Assembly: GCA_031269205.1 (NCBI GenBank)
Contig: JAISZM010000179.1
Coordinates: 1-6,053, forward strand
DNA from: Eubacteriales Family XIII. Incertae Sedis bacterium
GTDB taxonomy: Bacteria; Bacillota; Clostridia; Peptostreptococcales; Anaerovoracaceae
DNA: 6,053 nt
Direction: 5' to 3'
The notes beneath the pieces are model-generated. The model had not been told where the DNA came from and did not search any database. It was given only the letters and a program-made list of their open reading frames with translations. This document shows positions 1-5,071 of this stretch, in pieces. How positions within the stretch are numbered: the stretch's first letter is position 1; every line of letters starts with the position of its first letter. A program made the position numbers and the translations under genes.

Positions 1-18
1 TGCTGTCGCTCGCGCGTG

Positions 19-43
19 AAAAAGGACGGCCTTGCGGCCGCCC
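19..43 (-). terminator. Intrinsic terminator of the ferredoxin gene
   Basis: Read leftward, GGGCGGCC (43-36) pairs with GGCCGTCC (31-24) across a GCAA tetraloop, giving an 8-bp stem with one G-U pair. Five T follow directly (23-19). It begins 35 bases after the ferredoxin stop codon, so it should end a monocistronic ferredoxin transcript. I see nothing assignable in bases 1-18. Confidence 0.85.
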
Positions 44-78
44 CCTCTAATTGACACCCGGGGATGTCCGATCCGCGC

Positions 79-246
79 CTACGCCTCGTGAGGGGCGTCG
101 ACGGGACAGGCTGACGCGCACGCTCCGCAGTCGATGCAGGCGTCGGCGTCTATCGTATAGATGTCGCCATCGCTTATCGCGTCGACAGGACACTCGGCCG
201 TACAGGCGCCGCAAGCAATACACTCGTCGCTAATCACATAAGCCAT
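79..246 (-). CDS. 2[4Fe-4S] ferredoxin, 55 residues
   Basis: A small cytoplasmic electron carrier of the clostridial bacterial-type ferredoxin family. It carries low-potential electrons between enzymes such as pyruvate:ferredoxin oxidoreductase and hydrogenase. The protein begins MAYVISDECIACGACTAECP. It holds two complete cluster motifs, CxxCxxCxxxCP, with cysteines at residues 9, 12, 15, 19 and 37, 40, 43, 47, which is the canonical pattern for two [4Fe-4S] clusters. The internal twofold repeat (CIACGAC and CIDCGAC, each followed by CPVDA) is the expected gene-duplication pseudosymmetry. The length of 55 matches the family. The start is set by an excellent ribosome binding site, GAAGGAGG, at 260-253, seven bases ahead of the ATG. 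It has its own promoter and terminator, so it is probably transcribed alone. The redox partner cannot be told from this window. Confidence 0.95.
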   Translation of the reverse strand: MAYVISDECIACGACTAECPVDAISDGDIYTIDADACIDCGACASACPVDAPHEA

Positions 247-276
247 TTGAAACCTCCTTCAAGTATGATAAAATGT

Positions 277-305
277 TTGCGATAGGGCTGTTGACTCCCT
301 ATGCT
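277..305 (+). promoter_or_regulatory. Possible promoter of the ATPase-glycosylase pair
   Basis: TTGCGA (277-282), a 17-base spacer and TATGCT (300-305) give four of six matches at both the -35 and -10 boxes. It would start transcription near base 312, about 45 bases before the ATG at 358. This is only a moderate match. I found no better rightward promoter in the 111-base divergent spacer. Confidence 0.35.
282..302. repeat. Inverted repeat in the divergent promoter region
   Basis: ATAGGG (282-287) and CCCTAT (297-302) are perfect inverted halves separated by nine bases. They lie in the ferredoxin 5' leader, where the RNA could form a hairpin, and also between the boxes of the possible rightward promoter, where the DNA could be an operator. 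A second short inverted repeat, ATGCT (301-305) and AGCAT (314-318), abuts it. Confidence 0.5.
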
Positions 306-320
306 TCAGCAGCAGCATTT

Positions 321-349
321 ATTATATATACGATACCGGATATTGTAAA
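321..349 (-). promoter_or_regulatory. Sigma-70-type promoter of the ferredoxin gene
   Basis: On the minus strand the -35 box is TTTACA (349-344) and the -10 box is TATAAT (326-321), separated by exactly 17 bases. Only one base differs from the housekeeping consensus. Transcription should begin near 314, leaving a leader of roughly 67 bases. The -35 box overlaps the ribosome binding region of the divergent gene at 358, so the two units are packed tightly. Confidence 0.8.
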
Positions 350-357
350 GGGCAAAT

Positions 358-1266
358 ATGAAGGTCTACAGCTTAGTAGGCAAAAGCGGCACGGGGAAGA
401 GTTACCGGGCGGGAGAGCTTTGCAATCAATACGGAATAGACGCCCTGATTGACGACGGCCTTTTTATCGCAAAGGGGCGCATTCTCGCAGGAATTTCGGC
501 GAAGCGGCAGAATACCAAGTATCGCGCCATCAAGACGGCGCTTTTCACGGACGACGAGCATATGCTTAGCGTGATCACGCGGATGCAGAAAGTGAAGCCT
601 TCGTCCGTACTCGTCATTGGCACGTCCGACAAGATGGTGGACATCATCTCGGAGCGACTCGGTCTGCCGACGCCTGACGTCAGGTTTGACATTGAGGATC
701 TGACCACGGCGGACGAGCGGGTCATCGCTCACCGACAGAGGCACGAGTTCGGGGAACACGTCATTCCGGCGCCTACGTTTCAAATAAAAAAGGATTTTTC
801 GGGCTACTTCTATCATCCCATCAGGAACTTGAGGGGTATGGCCGATATGCGCTCGCGCGGGCGCGAAGCGGAGGATTCGGCGAGCGCTTCGGGTGTCGAC
901 GGCGGAGTCCGATCGGAAGACGGGATCGAAACCGGGGGCGGATCCGGAACAGGGGCGCAATGGGATCATTCCGTCGTCAGACCCACCTACAGCTATCTCG
1001 GGGACTTCACGATTTCCGACAGGGCCATCAGGGACATCGTGCGCGCCGCCTGCGACGCGATAGGCGGGATACGCGACATGCCGCTGGCGCTCATCCACGC
1101 CCACCGAAAAGGAGCTATCATCGAGGTGGAAATCGTCCTTGACTACGGGGTGCGGATAGTCGATACGGCACGCAGCCTGCAGAAGACAGCCGCGGAGCAT
1201 ATAGAGAATATGACGTCGATCAATGTGATTGCGATCGACGTGGAAATACAGAGATTGGAGTGGTGA
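358..1266 (+). CDS. P-loop NTPase fused to an Asp23/Gls24-like domain
   Basis: A 302-residue protein of unassigned function with two parts. The N-terminal part has a textbook Walker A loop, GKSGTGKS, at residues 8-15, directly after the first beta strand, so it should bind a nucleotide. The hydrophobic segment SSVLVIGTSD (82-91) is a possible later strand, although a Walker B aspartate is not obvious. Residues about 165-205 form a low-complexity Gly/Ser/Glu linker. Residues about 213-300 resemble the Asp23/Gls24 (DUF322) fold, including FTISDRAIRDIV, VEIVLDYGVRI and a closing alternating hydrophobic strand. Asp23 proteins are known from Gram-positive envelope stress and membrane-associated assemblies. 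There is no signal peptide or membrane helix. AAAGGG six bases before the ATG supports the start. The gene overlaps the glycosylase gene that follows, so the two are probably cotranscribed. The C-terminal assignment rests on pattern resemblance alone. Confidence 0.75.
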   Translation: MKVYSLVGKSGTGKSYRAGELCNQYGIDALIDDGLFIAKGRILAGISAKRQNTKYRAIKTALFTDDEHMLSVITRMQKVKPSSVLVIGTSDKMVDIISERLGLPTPDVRFDIEDLTTADERVIAHRQRHEFGEHVIPAPTFQIKKDFSGYFYHPIRNLRGMADMRSRGREAEDSASASGVDGGVRSEDGIETGGGSGTGAQWDHSVVRPTYSYLGDFTISDRAIRDIVRAACDAIGGIRDMPLALIHAHRKGAIIEVEIVLDYGVRIVDTARSLQKTAAEHIENMTSINVIAIDVEIQRLEW

Positions 1267-2249
1267 AAGAGCATATGTCGGGACACCTCGTCAAGACGGC
1301 GTTCAGGGAAGTAACGGATTTTGACCCCGAGGACATCTTTGAGTGCGGGCAGTGCTTCAGGTGGCGCAGGCAGTCCGACGGGAGTTACAGCGGCATAGTC
1401 GAGGGATCCTTCGCGAACGTGTCGTACGCCCCGTACGAGAACAAATACAATATAGGGGACGTGAAGATTTGGGGGAATCTTTTCGCGTCCGACGCGGCGA
1501 AGCGCGAGCGCTACTGGCGCAACTATCTCGACCTCGACCGCAACTACACGCAGATAAAGCGCATCCTTACGACGGAGGACGCCGTCATGCGGCGGGCGGT
1601 GCGCGCGAGCAGCGGCATCCGCATCCTGAACCAGAATAAATGGGAAACCCTCATTTCGTTTATCATCTCGCAGAACAACAACATCCCGCGCATACGGGGA
1701 TGTATCGAGATACTCTGCCGCGAGCACGGCCACAGCATTGGGCTTTTGAAAGGCGAGCCGCTGTACTCGTTCCCGTCCGTTGACCGCCTTTCGGTGCTGC
1801 GTCCCGGGGATCTCGATGTCTGCCGCCTCGGCTATCGGGCGAGGTTCGTCTCGGAGACGGCCAAGCGCGTCGCCTTGGACGGGGGCGAGACGCTCTGTGA
1901 CGCCGAAAAGACGCCGACAGCCGAACTTGGGGCGTACCTGCTGTCGTTGCCGGGAGTGGGTCCGAAGGTGGCGAACTGCGTTATGCTGTTTTCGATGAAG
2001 AAGTCCGAGGTCTTCCCCATCGACATCTGGATGCGCCGGGTCATGGCTGGCGTCTACGGGATGAGCGAGCGCAACCTCTCGGGGATGCAGGACTACGCGG
2101 AGCGGAACTTCGGCGAGTACGGCGGTATCGCGCAACAGTACCTCTTTAATTATGTGAGGAAGCTGAAACGGGACAATCCGGCGGCCTACGAGCGCCTGGG
2201 ACTCGATGCGACCAGTGAGAAGGACGATGAAGCGGAGCGGATGATCTGA
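1260..2249 (+). CDS. ogg: 8-oxoguanine DNA glycosylase/AP lyase, OGG1 type
   Basis: A base-excision repair enzyme that removes 8-oxoguanine from oxidised DNA and can nick the resulting abasic site. Residues about 12-115 match the OGG N-terminal domain, including GQCFRW (30-35). The helix-hairpin-helix-GPD domain follows. It has SQNNNIPRIRG (137-147), like the damage-contacting SNNN loop of human OGG1, and the hairpin LPGVGPKVANC (230-240). Lys236 is the expected Schiff-base nucleophile, and Asp255 in FPIDIW is the conserved catalytic aspartate. The 329 residues suit a full-length enzyme. The start is uncertain. GTG 1260 is given here; GTG 1263 would make a 4-base GTGA overlap with the upstream stop, and ATG 1275 is also possible. 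No candidate has a strong ribosome binding site, so translational coupling to the upstream gene is likely. I see no clear terminator after the gene. Confidence 0.93.
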   Translation: MVKEHMSGHLVKTAFREVTDFDPEDIFECGQCFRWRRQSDGSYSGIVEGSFANVSYAPYENKYNIGDVKIWGNLFASDAAKRERYWRNYLDLDRNYTQIKRILTTEDAVMRRAVRASSGIRILNQNKWETLISFIISQNNNIPRIRGCIEILCREHGHSIGLLKGEPLYSFPSVDRLSVLRPGDLDVCRLGYRARFVSETAKRVALDGGETLCDAEKTPTAELGAYLLSLPGVGPKVANCVMLFSMKKSEVFPIDIWMRRVMAGVYGMSERNLSGMQDYAERNFGEYGGIAQQYLFNYVRKLKRDNPAAYERLGLDATSEKDDEAERMI

Positions 2250-2431
2250 GCCGTGCTCGAAACGCTTGCCGCCGCACACAGGCCGGTAACATTCAGCCAG
2301 TTGCCTTCCCTCGGTAACATCTCATGAATAAGCTCATACCTAGCGAATGCGGGGACATTCATGATCGCCGCTCCTCGCTTCGCCTTCGCCAACCTCTTGC
2401 TGGGGATTTCATACCTCTTGACGCAAACAGG
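2250..2431. other. Intergenic stretch without a convincing gene
   Basis: This stretch has no gene I can support. It contains two direct copies of CGGTAACAT, at 2284-2292 and 2312-2320, 28 bases apart start to start. It also contains part of a leftward open frame that overlaps the glycosylase gene. Its base composition is less GC-biased than the flanking genes. The stretch precedes the LytTR promoter, so upstream regulatory sites could lie here. Confidence 0.4.
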
Positions 2432-2459
2432 TTTACAAGCGACCATAGGCCGCTATAAT
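2432..2459 (+). promoter_or_regulatory. Sigma-70-type promoter of the LytTR-LiaF operon
   Basis: TTTACA (2432-2437), a 16-base spacer and a perfect TATAAT (2454-2459) form a strong promoter. The predicted start near 2466 leaves a leader of about 106 bases before the LytTR gene. The -35 box is identical to that of the ferredoxin promoter. Confidence 0.8.
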
Positions 2460-2484
2460 GGAAGCAGAACTATTGCTCCACCTG

Positions 2485-2551
2485 TTGTCCGCTGAGAGGA
2501 CGGGGCAATGATGGCTCGGCGCGAAACCGTCATATCCGAGTCCCGGGACAA
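2485..2551 (+). promoter_or_regulatory. Possible folded 5' leader of the LytTR operon
   Basis: Three nested pairings can be drawn: TTGTCC (2485-2490) with GGACAA (2546-2551), CGGG (2501-2504) with CCCG (2542-2545), and ATGATGG (2508-2514) with CCGTCAT (2527-2533, one G-U). The innermost stem would contain the start of a possible 30-residue open frame, 2508-2600, which overlaps the LytTR start. The fold was drawn by eye with no covariation support, and it matches no riboswitch class that I recognise. Confidence 0.3.
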
Positions 2552-2571
2552 TAACGTACGCAGAGGCGCTG

Positions 2572-3033
2572 ATGAAGATAAGGATCGATATCGACCATGA
2601 CGCGAACGAGCCGGAGGTGATCATCCGCTGCCGTCGGGCGGACGAGGACGTTTTGCGCGTGCAGAAAGCCGTGCTTGACGCCCTGCCGTCCGGCCTGCGG
2701 CTGAAGGCCGCGAGGGACGGCAAGGACTATTACCTGACGCCGGAGGACGTGCTGTTCTTCGAGTCGGAGGGCGGCCGAACCTGGGCGCACACGCGGGATG
2801 AGGTCTTTGAAGTCAGACTGCGGCTGTACGAACTCGAGGATCTCCTGCCCCACGGATTCGTTCGCGTCTCCAAGTCGGCCATCGTGTGCGTGGCGCACAT
2901 ATACTCCGTCGCGCGCAACATCACGGGCCCGAGCGTCGTCAGCTTTCGCGGCAGTCACAAGCGCATCAGCGCGAGCCGGCAGTACTACGGACTGCTGCGC
3001 GACAAATTGGATGAGATGCAGTTTGGGAGATAA
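2572..3033 (+). CDS. LytTR-family DNA-binding transcriptional regulator
   Basis: A 153-residue cytoplasmic transcription factor. Residues about 50-148 form a LytTR DNA-binding domain, recognisable from YYLTPEDVLFFESEGGRTWA (53-72), the middle segment LPHGFVRVSKSAIV (92-105) and the closing basic stretch SFRGSHKRISASRQYYGLLR (124-143). There is no response-regulator receiver domain. Instead a short N-terminal region of the type MKIRIDID...EPEVIIRC precedes the domain, as in the standalone LytTR proteins common in Firmicutes. The start has a modest AGAGG site six bases upstream, and the N-terminal sequence fits the family. It has its own strong promoter and is followed 76 bases later by a LiaF-like membrane protein. 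A one-component regulator next to a membrane partner resembles the LytTR regulatory systems HdrRM and BrsRM of streptococci, where the membrane protein restrains the regulator. Autoregulation is likely but not shown. Confidence 0.9.
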   Translation: MKIRIDIDHDANEPEVIIRCRRADEDVLRVQKAVLDALPSGLRLKAARDGKDYYLTPEDVLFFESEGGRTWAHTRDEVFEVRLRLYELEDLLPHGFVRVSKSAIVCVAHIYSVARNITGPSVVSFRGSHKRISASRQYYGLLRDKLDEMQFGR

Positions 3034-3109
3034 CGGCCGGGAACAACAACGCGAAAGAACGTTTTCATCCCTGTTCGCGTCGCGGCGCGTCCGCGAGATG
3101 GAGGTTAAC

Positions 3110-3958
3110 ATGGAGTTTCATACGATGAGTAAGAACGAAGGCGCGACCCAGAGCGCGAAGCCGTGGCCGCCGGAAAAAAAGAACGGCAAACGCATAGTCT
3201 GGGGCATCGCTTTCATCGCGGCCGCCGCCCTCATCGCGCTCAACGCGGCGGGCTTCCTCTCGTTCGACGGCGTGACCGCCGCCGGCGTCGTATGGGCGGT
3301 GGCCATGGTGTTCATCCTGATTCTCAGCATCCCCCACCTCTTTTGGTTCGGGATATTCTTCCCGCTGGCGGCTCTGCTCGTGATATTCGAGAAACCCCTC
3401 GGGCTGGACATACAGCATATCAGCCTCTGGGTATTCTTCGGCATAGCTTTGCTCCTCAGCATCGGGTTCACCATCCTCTTCCACAAACGCAGCCGCGACC
3501 GCCGAAATGAACATTGGAACGAACGTTGGAACGAGCAATGGTCGTACGTGCAGGACGGGCCGACCTATGCCTTCGGCTTCGGCGGCTCGGATGCCGCGAA
3601 CCCAAAGGAATCGGTGGCTGGGAACGTCGTGCGCGTCGAGGTAAATTTCGGCAACGTCATAAGGTACGTCAATTCCGACGATCTCGAGCGAGTGGAAGCG
3701 GAATGCAACTTCGGCGGCATCAAACTGTATTTCGACAACGCGAAGCCGCAGGCCACGGGAGCGCGCATAATTCTGGACGTGAATTTCGGCAGCGCCGAGC
3801 TCTTCATCCCGAGAAGCTGGGTCGTGACAAACGACCTGAGGCGCTCGCTCGCAGGTTTCGACGAAATGAACCGCCCGCCCACAGGGACAGAAAAGACGGC
3901 GCACGTAACAATAGCCGGAGAAGCCAACTTCTCAAGCGTCAACGTCATCTATGTGTGA
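3110..3958 (+). CDS. LiaF-like four-helix membrane protein, cell-envelope response
   Basis: A 282-residue membrane protein with the architecture of LiaF/YvqF, the cell-wall-active-antibiotic response family. Residues about 29-50, 58-75, 77-94 and 105-125 are hydrophobic and should form four membrane helices. A charged Trp/Asn-rich linker follows (about 126-147, NEHWNERWNEQW). The C-terminal domain (about 170-282) has four evenly spaced strand repeats: VNFGNVIRYV, CNFGGIKLYF, VNFGSAELFI and ANFSSVNVIYV. This is the stacked beta pattern of LiaF C-terminal domains. In Bacillus, LiaF inhibits the LiaRS two-component system. Here the partner is more likely the adjacent LytTR regulator, which is an inference from gene order. 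The start is fixed by GGAGGT at 3100-3105, four bases before the ATG. The frame stays open upstream across the end of the LytTR gene, but no ribosome binding site supports a longer form. Confidence 0.87.
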   Translation: MEFHTMSKNEGATQSAKPWPPEKKNGKRIVWGIAFIAAAALIALNAAGFLSFDGVTAAGVVWAVAMVFILILSIPHLFWFGIFFPLAALLVIFEKPLGLDIQHISLWVFFGIALLLSIGFTILFHKRSRDRRNEHWNERWNEQWSYVQDGPTYAFGFGGSDAANPKESVAGNVVRVEVNFGNVIRYVNSDDLERVEAECNFGGIKLYFDNAKPQATGARIILDVNFGSAELFIPRSWVVTNDLRRSLAGFDEMNRPPTGTEKTAHVTIAGEANFSSVNVIYV

Positions 3959-4013
3959 GTGCTTCCGAGTGGATGACATCGTCCTTTTGTCCTGAAAATC
4001 GCGAGAAAGAATG

Positions 4014-4036
4014 GCAAACAAATGTTTGCATTTTTT
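4014..4036 (+). terminator. Intrinsic terminator after the LiaF-like gene
   Basis: GCAAAC (4014-4019) and GTTTGC (4024-4029) pair perfectly around an AAAT loop. One A and then six T (4031-4036) follow. The stem is short, but the T tract and its position 56 bases after the stop codon fit the end of the LytTR-LiaF operon. Confidence 0.7.
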
Positions 4037-4037
4037 C

Positions 4038-4067
4038 TTGCGAGGACGCATAGTTGTGTGCTATAAT
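4038..4067 (+). promoter_or_regulatory. Extended -10 promoter of the methyltransferase gene
   Basis: TTGCGA (4038-4043), an 18-base spacer and a perfect TATAAT (4062-4067) preceded by TGC, which is the extended -10 motif. It begins directly after the T tract of the preceding terminator. The methyltransferase is therefore an independent transcription unit. Confidence 0.7.
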
Positions 4068-4102
4068 TTTTTTGAACATGGGAGGCAGGTGCGTTTCGCA
4101 TT

Positions 4103-4990
4103 ATGAAATCGGCAAATGAACCGAGAATTTCACAAACATTTACGGCAATAGAGTTGTTCGCGGGTGCGGGTGGCTTGGCTCTTGGAATTGAGAGAGCCGG
4201 GTTTAACACTCTTGGACTGATTGAATTCGACAAGGACGCTTCCGACACTCTGAAAACGAATAGACCGGAATGGAATGTGTATCACACCGATATTGCAACT
4301 CTCTCTCCGCTCGACTTGCCTGGGCTGTTTGGTATCGTACCCGGTGAATTGGATTTGTTGTCGGGCGGTGCGCCTTGTCAATCGTTCTCTTATGCCGGGA
4401 AACGCTTGGGCTTGGAGGATGCACGAGGAACACTGTTTTATCATTATGCGGTCTTCCTGCAAAAGTTACAGCCCAAAGTGTTTCTGTTTGAAAACGTGCG
4501 CGGTTTGCTGACGCATAATAAAGGACGTACCTATCAGACGATTCGCGACATATTCTCCGACGCCGGATACACAATTCAAAAGGAGATTATGAACGCTTGG
4601 AATTATGGCGTTCCGCAGAAACGCGAGCGACTTATCACAATCGGAATACGCAACGATTTAATTGATGAATTGTCCGTCGATTTTCCTAAAAAGCATGACT
4701 ATAAACCTGTTCTCCGTGACGTGCTGATGAATGTTCCCGATAGTGAGGGTACACAATATTCGGAGTACAAGCGACAAATATTTGAAATGGTTCCGCCCGG
4801 TGGTTATTGGCGCGACATCCCCAAAGATGTTGCCAAAGAGTATATGAAAAGTTGTTGGGAGATGGGAGGCGGCAGGACGGGAATTTTGCGTCGGCTCAGT
4901 CTTGATGAACCATCGTTGGCGGTGCTAACTTCGCCGTCGCAGAAACAAACGGATCGTTGCCATCCAATAGAGGCCCGCCCGGAGTTATAG
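4103..4990 (+). CDS. C5-cytosine DNA methyltransferase, C-terminally truncated
   Basis: This is the N-terminal 295 residues of an S-adenosylmethionine-dependent DNA (cytosine-5) methyltransferase of restriction-modification type. Motif I is ELFAGAGGLALG (17-28), motif IV is GGAPCQSFS (88-96) with nucleophile Cys92, motif VI is ENV (130-132) and motif VIII is QKRER (172-176). A short target-recognition region follows, then the start of motif IX, RRLSLDEPS to QKQTDRCHP (263-288). In relatives this runs on through REYARIQ-type residues to motif X and the GNAVP segment, about 50 more residues. Here it stops at ARPEL, and neither other frame restores the missing part. Motif X helps close the cofactor site, so activity is doubtful. 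The best ribosome binding candidate (GGGAGG, 4080-4085) lies 17 bases upstream, unusually far. Base composition is visibly more A+T-rich than its neighbours. No restriction gene is adjacent, which suggests the remnant of a transferred system. Confidence 0.88.
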   Translation: MKSANEPRISQTFTAIELFAGAGGLALGIERAGFNTLGLIEFDKDASDTLKTNRPEWNVYHTDIATLSPLDLPGLFGIVPGELDLLSGGAPCQSFSYAGKRLGLEDARGTLFYHYAVFLQKLQPKVFLFENVRGLLTHNKGRTYQTIRDIFSDAGYTIQKEIMNAWNYGVPQKRERLITIGIRNDLIDELSVDFPKKHDYKPVLRDVLMNVPDSEGTQYSEYKRQIFEMVPPGGYWRDIPKDVAKEYMKSCWEMGGGRTGILRRLSLDEPSLAVLTSPSQKQTDRCHPIEARPEL

Positions 4991-5071
4991 AATTACCTTG
5001 CTCGGTAGAGTAAATTAGGATAGGGTAATGATAGGGAAGGGAGTTTCAGCAATATAAACGAGCATGAGGTA

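Noticed and set aside
51..233. Rightward 60-residue Arg-rich frame over the ferredoxin gene
   Set aside because: It is the complement of the eight-cysteine ferredoxin. It is almost entirely Arg, Ser and Thr and has no ribosome binding site.
373..1200. Long leftward open frame opposite the P-loop/Asp23 gene
   Set aside because: It is antisense to a gene with a clear Walker A motif and a good ribosome binding site. The translation is rich in Arg, His and Val with no recognisable domain, as expected for the opposite strand of GC-rich coding DNA.
1143..2279. 378-residue leftward open frame opposite the glycosylase gene
   Set aside because: The forward frame has all OGG1 catalytic motifs. The reverse frame shows no motif and is a GC-driven shadow.
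2418..2446. Alternative promoter TTGACG with a -10 box at 2441-2446
   Set aside because: The -35 box is good, but GACCAT is a poor -10 box. The TTTACA/TATAAT pair just downstream is far better.
2798..3109. Longer form of the LiaF-like protein starting inside the LytTR gene
   Set aside because: The frame is open, but the added residues are a shadow of the LytTR coding sequence. The ATG at 3110 has a near-perfect ribosome binding site.
3065..3904. 279-residue leftward open frame opposite the LiaF-like gene
   Set aside because: It covers the strand opposite a protein with four membrane helices and a repeated beta domain, and its composition is typical of antisense translation.
3514..4053. 179-residue rightward frame overlapping the LiaF-like C-terminus
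   Set aside because: It is Arg/His-rich, overlaps a real gene in another frame and runs through the intrinsic terminator.
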